Assembly (NCBI GenBank): GCA_964556005.1
Contig: CAZKUR010000007.1
Coordinates: 14,589-78,588, forward strand
From: CAZKUR01 sp964556005
GTDB lineage: Bacteria > Bacteroidota > Ignavibacteria > Ignavibacteriales > Ignavibacteriaceae
Length of the DNA stretch: 64,000 nt
Reading direction: 5' to 3'
Of this stretch, positions 7,632-15,147 are shown one piece after another. A program made the position numbers and the translations under genes. Positions within the stretch are counted from its first letter, which is position 1. Each line of letters starts with the position of its first letter. Below the pieces are notes generated by a model. That model made no database searches. It saw only the letters and a list, made by a program, of their open reading frames with translations, and was not told where the DNA came from.

Positions 7632-9569
7632 ATGGAAAAAATTAAAATAACATTTCCCGACGGCAGCGTAAAAGAATTTGATAAGGGTGCAACCGGTTAT
7701 CAAATTGCCGAATCTATTTCGCAGAGGTTGGCACAGGATGCTCTTGCTGTCGAAGTTGACGGAAATGTTAAAGATATAAGAGTTCCAATTAATAATAACT
7801 CCTCTGTAAAATTTTTAACCTTTAATGATGACAAAGGCAAAGAAGTTTATTGGCATTCTACTTCTCATTTAATGGCTCATGCAATTCAGGAACTTCACCC
7901 GGAAGCTAAATTCGGAGTTGGGCCTGCTATTGAATCGGGTTTTTACTACGATATAGATATCGATACTCAATTAACCGAAAGTGATCTTGCGGTAATTGAA
8001 AAAAAGATGGAAGAAATTTCGAAGCAAGATAATCCGTTTGTTAGGCAGGATCTTCCTAAGAGCGAGGCTGTTTCTTTTTTTAAAGAAAAAGGAGATAATT
8101 ACAAACTCGAAATTCTTTCAGAGATAAATGAGGATCACGAAGATATAAGCATTTATAAAGAAGGTAATTTCATCGATTTATGCAGAGGCCCGCACCTTCC
8201 ATCAACCGGGAAAATAAAATACATTAAATTAATGAACATCTCCGGTTCATATTGGAGAGGAGATGAACATAATAAGCAGCTTCAAAGAATTTACGGCATA
8301 TCTTTTCCTAAAAAGAAAATGCTTGACGAGTATCTGCTGAAATTAGAAGAAGCAAAAAAACGCGATCATAGGAAACTTGGCAAAGAGCTGGAAATATTTT
8401 TAATTACTCCGGCTGTCGGAACCGGGCTTCCGATTTGGCTTCCGAAAGGAACAATTCTTCGCGAAACTCTTGAAAATTATTTAAGAGAAGAACAGAGAAA
8501 AAGAGGATATTTGCCGGTAATTACACCTCATATCGGGAATATAAATTTATACAAAACAAGCGGTCATTATCCGTATTATAAAGAGAGTCAATTTCCCCCT
8601 TTAAAGCTTGAAGAAGGTAAAGAAGAATATTTATTGAAACCGATGAATTGTCCTCATCATTTTCAAATTTATCTATCGAAACCGAGGAGTTACAGGGATC
8701 TTCCAATCCGTTATGCTGAATTTGGGACAGTCTATCGTTATGAACAATCAGGCGAATTAAACGGATTAACTCGTGTTCGTTCTTTTGCAGTTGACGATTC
8801 TCATATATTTGTAAGGCAGGATCAACTCAAAGATGAAGTTTGCAACGTAATCGAATTAATCCAGGTTGTTTTCGATCAGATGGGATTTAAAGATTTTGAA
8901 ACCCAACTATCATTTAGGGATGATAACTTAGAAAAATACGGCGGCGATATTTCTCTTTGGGATAAAGCACAAAAAGAACTGGTTGAAGCAGCGGATAAAA
9001 TGAAATTGAAATATGTTATAAAAGACGGGGAAGCTGCTTTCTACGGCCCTAAAATTGATTTTATGGTTAAAGATGCTCTCGGAAGAAGATGGCAATTGGG
9101 CACTGTACAGATTGATTACGTTATGCCTGAAAGATTCAATCTGGAATTTACGGGAAGCGACGGTCAAAAACACAGGCCTGTTGTTATTCACCGGGCACCG
9201 TTCGGTTCGATGGAAAGATTTATCGGCGTTCTAATCGAACATTTTGCAGGTGAATTTCCGCTCTGGCTTGCGCCTGTTCAATGTGCTGTATTACCAATTT
9301 CTCAAAATTATTTTGAATATGCAAAGCTGGTCAATGCAGAATTATTGAAGAAGAAAATAAGAACTGAGTTTGATGATAGAAATGAAAAAGTCGGATTTAA
9401 AATTAGAGACTGGGAAACTAAGAAAGTAAAGTACATGGTTATTTTAGGAGATAAAGAAGAAAAAGCAAATAATATTTCTGTTAGACAGCACAAAACGGGA
9501 GATTTAGGTTCTTTATCTTTAGATGAATTTGTTAGTAAACTTCAGAACGAAATTAAAAACAAAATTTAA
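7632..9569 (+). CDS. thrS: Threonyl-tRNA synthetase
   Basis: Charges tRNA-Thr in the cytoplasm; 645 residues, normal length. Start ATG 7632 has AAAGGA 4 bases upstream; the frame extends to 7590 but that part is tRNA and terminator. Domains in order: TGS (about 1-60), editing domain with HSTSHLMAH and CRGPHL, catalytic core with motif 2 (RYAEFGTVYRYE), motif 3 (VIHRAPFGSMERFIG), and a C-terminal anticodon-binding domain. The Zn ligands are recognisable (Cys in PMNCPHH, His in DDSHIF, His in VVIHRA). The usual GFTQDDAHIF reads SFAVDDSHIF here. First gene of the thrS-infC-rpmI-rplT-pheST cluster. Confidence 0.97.
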   Translation: MEKIKITFPDGSVKEFDKGATGYQIAESISQRLAQDALAVEVDGNVKDIRVPINNNSSVKFLTFNDDKGKEVYWHSTSHLMAHAIQELHPEAKFGVGPAIESGFYYDIDIDTQLTESDLAVIEKKMEEISKQDNPFVRQDLPKSEAVSFFKEKGDNYKLEILSEINEDHEDISIYKEGNFIDLCRGPHLPSTGKIKYIKLMNISGSYWRGDEHNKQLQRIYGISFPKKKMLDEYLLKLEEAKKRDHRKLGKELEIFLITPAVGTGLPIWLPKGTILRETLENYLREEQRKRGYLPVITPHIGNINLYKTSGHYPYYKESQFPPLKLEEGKEEYLLKPMNCPHHFQIYLSKPRSYRDLPIRYAEFGTVYRYEQSGELNGLTRVRSFAVDDSHIFVRQDQLKDEVCNVIELIQVVFDQMGFKDFETQLSFRDDNLEKYGGDISLWDKAQKELVEAADKMKLKYVIKDGEAAFYGPKIDFMVKDALGRRWQLGTVQIDYVMPERFNLEFTGSDGQKHRPVVIHRAPFGSMERFIGVLIEHFAGEFPLWLAPVQCAVLPISQNYFEYAKLVNAELLKKKIRTEFDDRNEKVGFKIRDWETKKVKYMVILGDKEEKANNISVRQHKTGDLGSLSLDEFVSKLQNEIKNKI

Positions 9570-9578
9570 TTAACATTT

Positions 9579-9593
9579 AGGGAGGCATATATC
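9579..9593 (+). promoter_or_regulatory. Ribosome site and ATC start codon of infC
   Basis: Strong Shine-Dalgarno AGGGAGG (9579-9585), five bases, then ATC (9591-9593) in frame with the IF-3 N-terminus. No in-frame ATG, GTG or TTG exists between this site and ATG 9723, which lies well inside the conserved N-domain. Rare start codons in infC let IF-3 repress its own translation in Escherichia coli, where the codon is ATT. Confidence 0.85.
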
Positions 9594-10139
9594 GCTCAGA
9601 AAGAAGATGTAAAGGTTAATGAAGACATCAAAGCTTCGAAAGTTAGAGTAATTGATATTGATGGTTCACAAATCGGTATAGTTTCTGTTAAAGAAGCATT
9701 AAAAGTTGCAGCAGAAAGAGGAATGGATCTCGTTGAAATTGCGCCGCAAGCTCAGCCGCCGGTTTGTAAAATTATAGATTTCGGAAAATTTAAGTATGAA
9801 CAGCAAAAAAGAGAAAAGATACAGAGAAAACATCAGCAAATTTCTCAGCTTAAAGAAATACGACTTCATCCTAATACAGATGTCCATGATTTTGACTTTA
9901 AAGTTAAACATGCAGTAAATTTTTTAGAGGAAGGAAATAAAGTAAAAGTAGTCGTGATTTTTAAAGGTAGGGAAATGGCCTACACGGAGCAGGGCGAAGA
10001 GCTAATAAATAAATTTGTTGAAAATGTGGAAGATATTGCTAAAGTAGAAGCGCCCCCTAAAATGGAAGGCAGAAATATGATAGTAATTCTAGTGCCGCAA
10101 GTAAAGACAAAAACAAAAAAAATAAAATCGGGTAATTGA
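9591..10139 (+). CDS. infC: Translation initiation factor IF-3
   Basis: IF-3 binds the 30S subunit, prevents 50S joining and checks the start codon. From ATC 9591 the protein is 182 residues, a full family length, beginning AQKEDVKVNEDIKASKVRVID, the expected IF-3 N-domain; ATG 9723 would delete about 44 conserved residues. Later blocks (MDLVEIAPQAQPPVCKIIDF, the basic linker and VKVVVIFKGREM) are typical. It is followed by rpmI after 1 base and rplT after 16, the classic infC-rpmI-rplT operon. Autoregulation through the rare start codon is likely by analogy. Confidence 0.95.
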   Translation: MAQKEDVKVNEDIKASKVRVIDIDGSQIGIVSVKEALKVAAERGMDLVEIAPQAQPPVCKIIDFGKFKYEQQKREKIQRKHQQISQLKEIRLHPNTDVHDFDFKVKHAVNFLEEGNKVKVVVIFKGREMAYTEQGEELINKFVENVEDIAKVEAPPKMEGRNMIVILVPQVKTKTKKIKSGN

Positions 10140-10140
10140 T

Positions 10141-10332
10141 ATGCCAAAAATGAAAAGTAACAGAGGTGCCGCTAAAACATTTAAGCACACTGCCTCAGGT
10201 AAACTTAAAAGGACTCATGCTTACAAGAGTCACATTCTGACTTCAAAATCAAGGAAGAGAAAAAGAAACTTAAGACATTCTACCCTGGTTTCGAAAGCGG
10301 ATTCCAAAAGAGTTAATATAATGATTCAATAA
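10141..10332 (+). CDS. rpmI: 50S ribosomal protein L35
   Basis: 63-residue, Lys/Arg-rich protein with the L35 start MPKMKSNRGAAKTFK and conserved HILTSKSRKRKRNLR. It lies 1 base after infC, so translation is probably coupled, and 16 bases before rplT. Confidence 0.97.
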   Translation: MPKMKSNRGAAKTFKHTASGKLKRTHAYKSHILTSKSRKRKRNLRHSTLVSKADSKRVNIMIQ

Positions 10333-10348
10333 CGAAAAGGATTGAAAA

Positions 10349-10696
10349 ATGCCGAGATCTAAAAATCATGTAGCATCCAAAAAAAGACGTAAAAAAATCC
10401 TTGATGAAGCTAAAGGCTACTGGGGTGCAAGAAGTAAAGTTTTTACGGTTGCAAAAAACAGCGTTGAAAAAGGATGGCTGCACGCATACAGAGATAGAAA
10501 ATTAAAGAAGAGAGAATTCAGGCAGCTTTGGATTGTAAGAATAAATGCCGCTGCAAGAACAAACGGCACAACATATTCAAAATTAATCCACTCGCTTAGC
10601 ACTAAGGGAGTTTCGATGAATAGAAAAATTCTTGCAAGCCTTGCTGTTGAAAATCCATCCGCTTTTGCGGATATTGTTAAGTTTGCATCTAATTAA
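10349..10696 (+). CDS. rplT: 50S ribosomal protein L20
   Basis: 115-residue assembly protein of the large subunit. Conserved blocks are ARSK-type N-terminus (MPRSKNHVASKKRRKKIL), GYWGARSKVF, RDRKLKKREFRQLWI and RINAAAR. Ends the infC-rpmI-rplT group; L20 represses this operon in studied bacteria, but no leader structure was worked out here. Confidence 0.97.
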   Translation: MPRSKNHVASKKRRKKILDEAKGYWGARSKVFTVAKNSVEKGWLHAYRDRKLKKREFRQLWIVRINAAARTNGTTYSKLIHSLSTKGVSMNRKILASLAVENPSAFADIVKFASN

Positions 10697-10705
10697 TTTT
10701 AACTG

Positions 10706-10750
10706 CCCTCTACGAAGTAATTTTTTTATTATTTTCGTGAGGGTATTATT
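10706..10750 (+). terminator. Hairpin after rplT (weak terminator)
   Basis: CCCTC-T-ACGAA pairs with TTCGT-GAGGG (10706-10716 with 10734-10743), two 5-bp stems with one bulged T and a 17-base AT loop, followed by TATTATTTT. It may only partly separate rplT from pheS. Confidence 0.45.
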
Positions 10751-10772
10751 TTAAATAATTCTACGGATTCAA

Positions 10773-11783
10773 ATGCTGGATGATAAGATTAAAAATATCC
10801 GGGAGAAATTTTTTCAAGAGATTTCTAAAGTTAACGATGCAAAAAACCTCGAAGAAATTAGGATAAAGTATTTAAGCAGGAACGGAATTGTTACAAGAAT
10901 TTTCGATGAGTTAAAAAATGTCTCCAGGGAGGGAAAACCGGTACTCGGAAAATTACTTAACAACCTGCGCACCGATATTACCGAAAAGTTCAACGAGGTA
11001 AAAACAAATATTGAAGTTCCTTCCACCAAAAAAGCGTTAATCGATCTTACGCTGCCGGGCTATGCTAAACAAACCGGTAGTAAGCATATCCTCACTCAAA
11101 CTCTCGACGAGGTGAAAAGAATATTCAAAGGAATGGGCTTTTCCGTTTCTGAAGGACCGGAACTCGAATCCGATTATAATAACTTTGAAGCATTAAATTT
11201 TGAAGAAGATCATCCTGCAAGGGATATGCAGGATACCTTTTTCGTTAGCGATAAATTTGTACTTCGAACTCACACTTCACCTGTACAAATACGGGTTATG
11301 CAAAAATCAAAACCGCCGATCAGAACAATTATGCCGGGAAGAGTTTATAGGAATGAAGCGATAAATGCAAGAAGCTATTGCATGTTCCACCAGGTTGAAG
11401 GATTGTGTGTCGATGAGGATATAACCTTTGCCGAGCTTAAAGGGACGCTGGTTTCATTTGCGCAGCAATTTTATGGAGAGGACAGCAAGTATCGTTTTCG
11501 GTCAAGCTTTTTCCCGTTTACTGAACCGAGTGCGGAGATGGATATCTCATGTTTTCTTTGTAAAGGGAAAGGATGCCGCGTCTGTAAATACACGGGCTGG
11601 CTGGAAATTTTAGGATGCGGTATGGTTGATCCGAATGTATTTATAAATATAGGCTATGATCCAGAAAAATATACCGGGTATGCATTCGGAATGGGAATTG
11701 AGAGAATAGGTTTGATGAAATATGGAATAAATGATATCCGCGCATATTTTGATAATGATTACAGATTCTTAAAACAGTTTTAA
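10773..11783 (+). CDS. pheS: Phenylalanyl-tRNA synthetase alpha subunit
   Basis: Catalytic subunit of the alpha2-beta2 enzyme. The 336 residues hold an N-terminal coiled coil (1-80) and a class II core with GPELESDYNNFEALN, HTSPVQIRVM, the motif 2 region MPGRVYRNEAINARS and the C-terminal GWLEILGCGMVDPNV and GMGIERIGLMKYGI. It is followed by pheT 15 bases later. Confidence 0.97.
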   Translation: MLDDKIKNIREKFFQEISKVNDAKNLEEIRIKYLSRNGIVTRIFDELKNVSREGKPVLGKLLNNLRTDITEKFNEVKTNIEVPSTKKALIDLTLPGYAKQTGSKHILTQTLDEVKRIFKGMGFSVSEGPELESDYNNFEALNFEEDHPARDMQDTFFVSDKFVLRTHTSPVQIRVMQKSKPPIRTIMPGRVYRNEAINARSYCMFHQVEGLCVDEDITFAELKGTLVSFAQQFYGEDSKYRFRSSFFPFTEPSAEMDISCFLCKGKGCRVCKYTGWLEILGCGMVDPNVFINIGYDPEKYTGYAFGMGIERIGLMKYGINDIRAYFDNDYRFLKQF

Positions 11784-11798
11784 CAGGGAGAAAGTAAA

Positions 11799-14201
11799 TT
11801 GAAAGTATCATTAAACTGGCTTAAAGAATATGTTGATCTAAAATCAATTCCTGTTGGTGAAATAATTTCTAAACTGACGATGTGCGGACTTGAAGTTGAA
11901 GATTATATAGATCAAAACGAATTGTATAAGAATTTTGTAGTTGGCTTTGTAAAGGAAAAGAAGAAGCATCCAAACGCTGATAAGCTTTCATTATGTATTG
12001 TTAGTGACGGGAAAAAGGATTACCAGGTAATTTGCGGCGCACCAAACGTCGATTCAAACCAGAAAGTTGTTTTTGCTCTTGAGGGTTCGATTATTCCCAA
12101 AGGAAAAATGAAACTCAAGAAAGCAAAAATCAGAGGGGTTGAATCGAACGGAATGATTTGTTCCGAGGCTGAACTTGAGATAAGCGATAATCATGAAGGG
12201 ATCATGATTTTAGGAGAAAATAATGAAATTGGGCAGCCTATTTCGCAGGCGCTTGGCCTCGATGATGTCATCATGGAAATTGCAATTACACCAAACAGGC
12301 CCGATGCTCTTTCCCATATCGGCGTAGCCAGGGATTTAGCTGCAATATTTAACCTTGAATTAAAATATCCTGAAATAAATATAAATGAAACTGAAAGCAG
12401 CATAAATAATTTTGCTTCAATTGAGGTAAAAGATAATATCAACTGTCCGAGATACACATCAAGAGTCATCACAGAAATAAAAATTGCGGAATCTCCTGTT
12501 TGGCTAAAAAAGAAAATTACAAGCATTGGGCTGCGGCCGATAAATAATGTTGTCGATATAACGAATTTTGTTATGTATGAATGCGGCCAGCCTCTACATG
12601 CATTTGATCTCAATTTATTAAACGATAATAAAATTATCGTCGACTCTACAAAGAGTGAAATAACTTTTACTACACTGGATTCAAAAGAAAGAAAATTGCC
12701 GACAGGAACTTTAATGATAAATGACGGCAAAGGACCGGTTGCTGTTGCCGGAGTTATGGGAGGTGAAAATTCGGAAATAAGTAATGAGACTAAAAATGTA
12801 TTAATTGAAAGTGCAAACTTTAATAGAAAAAGTATTCGAAAAACTTCAAGGACACTCGGCCTTTCGACTGATTCATCCTACAGGTTTGAAAGAAGCGTCG
12901 ATCCCAACTATACTTTATATGCAGCCGATCGTGCCGCACAGCTTATCGAAGAATTAGCTCACGGTAAAATATGCGAAGGAGTCATTGATGTTTACCCTGA
13001 TAAAATTCAGAATAATGAAGTAAAATTCAGGTTCGCTAGGTTGGAAAAATTGTTGGGATATAATGTCGACAAAAAGAAAGTTCATGACATTTTTAGCAAG
13101 CTTGGTTTTGATTTAATTTCCGATGCACAGGATGAAATGATACTTTCTGTTCCTACTTACCGGCCCGATATTGAAAGGGAAATTGATCTTATAGAAGAAG
13201 TCGCAAGAATTTATGGATACGATAACATTCCTACCGTTCCTAAAATAAATATTACACTCGGTCATAAATATGATGAAGCCTCATATATTGATAAAATCAG
13301 AGAGATAAGTGTTTCATTAGGATTTTACGAAATGATCAACAATCCACTGCAGGGAGAAAAATTAGCATCGATGACAGGTAAACCTATTAAGCTGCTTAAT
13401 CCTCAAAGTGTTGATATGTCGTATCTCAGGACTTCATTAATCCCCGGCGCTCTTTCTGTAATTAAAAGGAATATAAATGTTGGTGAAAAAGATTTACTTC
13501 TATTCGAAACGGGAAATATTTTCGAATCAAAAACTGAAAAACCAATCTCTTCTTTTGATGATTTTGAAGAAAAACAAAATTTAATTTTAATTGCTACCGG
13601 CAAATTAAATGATAAAACATGGAATCAACCTGAGAAATTTATTGATTTTTACGATCTCAAAGGTTTGGTTAATAACTTTATTACTAAGATTTCGCTTGAC
13701 AATGTTTTAAATGATGTTTATTATAACGATGTCGAAAGTATATTTGATTATGTTCTTATAAAACAAACAGGAAAAACGGAAGCCGGCAGAGGCGGAAAGA
13801 TAAATAAAAAGATACTTAATGAATTTGAAATCGATCAGAATGTTTATTGTTTTGTTTTTGACATTGATGTATTAAAAAATATTAAAACTAAACCTGTAAT
13901 TTATCGCGAGCCTCTAAAATTTCCCAAAGCAATCAGAGACTTCGCATTCATATTTGATAAAGAGATAAGTTTCCAGGAAGTTTTCGATTTTATTAAAGCT
14001 GAAGGTTCGACAATATTAAAAAACGTATCTATCTTTGATTTGTTTGAAAATGAATCATTAGGTAAAAATAAAAAAAGTATGGCTTTCACTTTGGAATTTT
14101 ATTCGGAAGACCGTACACTGAACGAGGAGGAAGTAGAGCAGGAATTTAATAAATTAATTTCTGCGGTTACTAAAAAGTTCAATGCAAAACTTCGAGGATA
14201 A
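11799..14201 (+). CDS. pheT: Phenylalanyl-tRNA synthetase beta subunit
   Basis: 800-residue beta subunit, normal length, starting at TTG 11799 behind AGGGAG. Order: N-terminal tRNA-binding domain (about 40-150, VICGAPNV), B3/B4 editing domain, B5 domain, inactive synthetase-like domain, and a C-terminal ferredoxin-fold anticodon-binding domain (from YREPLKFPKAIRDFAFIF). The stop is 1 base before the next start. Confidence 0.97.
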   Translation: MKVSLNWLKEYVDLKSIPVGEIISKLTMCGLEVEDYIDQNELYKNFVVGFVKEKKKHPNADKLSLCIVSDGKKDYQVICGAPNVDSNQKVVFALEGSIIPKGKMKLKKAKIRGVESNGMICSEAELEISDNHEGIMILGENNEIGQPISQALGLDDVIMEIAITPNRPDALSHIGVARDLAAIFNLELKYPEININETESSINNFASIEVKDNINCPRYTSRVITEIKIAESPVWLKKKITSIGLRPINNVVDITNFVMYECGQPLHAFDLNLLNDNKIIVDSTKSEITFTTLDSKERKLPTGTLMINDGKGPVAVAGVMGGENSEISNETKNVLIESANFNRKSIRKTSRTLGLSTDSSYRFERSVDPNYTLYAADRAAQLIEELAHGKICEGVIDVYPDKIQNNEVKFRFARLEKLLGYNVDKKKVHDIFSKLGFDLISDAQDEMILSVPTYRPDIEREIDLIEEVARIYGYDNIPTVPKINITLGHKYDEASYIDKIREISVSLGFYEMINNPLQGEKLASMTGKPIKLLNPQSVDMSYLRTSLIPGALSVIKRNINVGEKDLLLFETGNIFESKTEKPISSFDDFEEKQNLILIATGKLNDKTWNQPEKFIDFYDLKGLVNNFITKISLDNVLNDVYYNDVESIFDYVLIKQTGKTEAGRGGKINKKILNEFEIDQNVYCFVFDIDVLKNIKTKPVIYREPLKFPKAIRDFAFIFDKEISFQEVFDFIKAEGSTILKNVSIFDLFENESLGKNKKSMAFTLEFYSEDRTLNEEEVEQEFNKLISAVTKKFNAKLRG

Positions 14202-14202
14202 A

Positions 14203-14523
14203 ATGGCAGAACAATTATCCAAATCAGATATTCTTATACAAGACCTTGGTGATATATACCAGCAGGCAGCTATCATGCTGAACAAGCTGAAGGATGTTTC
14301 AGCACAAAATACGGAATTAGAAAATGCACTTAAAAGTGTAAATGAAGAAAAAGAGGTTTTAATAATCAAAATAGAAGAATTGGAAGGCGAAATAGTTAGG
14401 CTAAAAGAAGAGTGTGAAAAAATTGCAAAAAATTCATTAAATTTAGAGGAGAGAGAGACTTTAAGATTTAAAATTCAGGATTTAATTTCCCGGATTGATT
14501 ATCACCTGTCTTCCGATAGGTGA
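14203..14523 (+). CDS. Small coiled-coil protein between pheT and zapA
   Basis: 106 residues, not recognised as a named family. ATG 14203 is chosen because GAGG lies just upstream and the base before it follows the pheT stop; an earlier ATG at 14182 lies inside pheT. Nearly the whole protein is predicted helix and coiled coil with heptad Leu/Ile (DILIQDLGDIYQQAAIMLNKLKDV, then Glu/Lys-rich). It sits directly upstream of zapA, so a ZapB-like partner of ZapA in the division ring is possible; this rests on context only. Confidence 0.75.
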   Translation: MAEQLSKSDILIQDLGDIYQQAAIMLNKLKDVSAQNTELENALKSVNEEKEVLIIKIEELEGEIVRLKEECEKIAKNSLNLEERETLRFKIQDLISRIDYHLSSDR

Positions 14524-14607
14524 ATCTGTTTGCGGCTGTAAAGTCCGGCTGCCTTCAGATATATTTTAGTTCCTAAACTTTTTGATAGTTTGATGGTAAC
14601 GACATAA

Positions 14608-14904
14608 ATGATAGATAAAAAGAAGCTGAAAATAAAAATATTCGACAAAGAATATTCCTTATTGGTGGAAAATGAAGAAATAGCAAGAGAGCTTGCTATT
14701 TATGTGAATAAAGTAATGGAAGAAACCAAAGAAGAACTTCCTGAACAATCTGCTCAGACCATAGCTACAATTGCATGTTTAAATATAGCCTATGACTTGT
14801 TTTTAGAGAAGAATAAAAATAAAGAGCTATTGATTCAAGCCTCTGATAAGATAAAGAAACTGAAGCTTCTATTAAATGAACCGAAAATGTCTGACCCATC
14901 TTAA
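14608..14904 (+). CDS. zapA: Cell division protein ZapA
   Basis: ZapA bundles FtsZ filaments at midcell. The 98-residue protein has the family N-terminal globular part (KLKIKIFDKEYSLLVENEE), the middle SAQTIATIACLNIAYDLF helix and a C-terminal coiled coil. The probable 6S RNA and rny follow, as in Bacteroidota. Confidence 0.88.
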   Translation: MIDKKKLKIKIFDKEYSLLVENEEIARELAIYVNKVMEETKEELPEQSAQTIATIACLNIAYDLFLEKNKNKELLIQASDKIKKLKLLLNEPKMSDPS

Positions 14905-14919
14905 ATGAGTTAAATTTCC

Positions 14920-15090
14920 GCTCTGCCGATCCTCGTACAAATGAAAAACTAACTCTTAACCAATAGGGAGTTTGGCTTTCGGCGCCTATTACAGGCCTCA
15001 TTCCGTTACGGCGGAATTTCGGGTTTACCGGACAGAGGAAGCAAGAAGCGTTCGGGCAAGTTCCCACTGTGATTATTTAAGGTTTTTCTG
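14920..15090 (+). ncRNA. ssrS: Structured RNA, probable 6S RNA (ssrS)
   Basis: The 243 bases between zapA and rny are markedly richer in G+C than nearby spacers and hold no convincing gene. A closing helix can be drawn between CTCTGCCGAT (14931-14940) and TTCGGGCAAG (15051-15060), with an inner CCTC / GAGG helix (14941 region with 15035 region) and local hairpins TTCCG-TTACGG-CGGAA and GCCT-ATTAC-AGGC. A long rod closed at both ends fits 6S RNA, which binds RNA polymerase, and 6S RNA is known to follow zapA in many bacteria. Ends are approximate and the identity is not proven. Confidence 0.6.
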
Positions 15091-15147
15091 GTATGTAGTG
15101 ATCGACAGAACGGTTATTAATTTGATAATCCCTACAATGGAGGTAAG

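Noticed and set aside
9723..10139. infC starting at ATG 9723 (138 residues)
   Set aside because: It would remove the conserved IF-3 N-domain segment that is readable in the same frame from ATC 9591 behind a strong ribosome site.
12191..12730. 179-residue open frame on the minus strand inside pheT
   Set aside because: Fully antisense to the conserved pheT coding sequence, with no family resemblance or ribosome site.
14920..15090. SRP RNA, RNase P RNA or tmRNA as the identity of the zapA-rny RNA
   Set aside because: A GGAAGCA string recalls SRP RNA, but the GGAA tetraloop context is missing; no RNase P core or tmRNA ends are visible.
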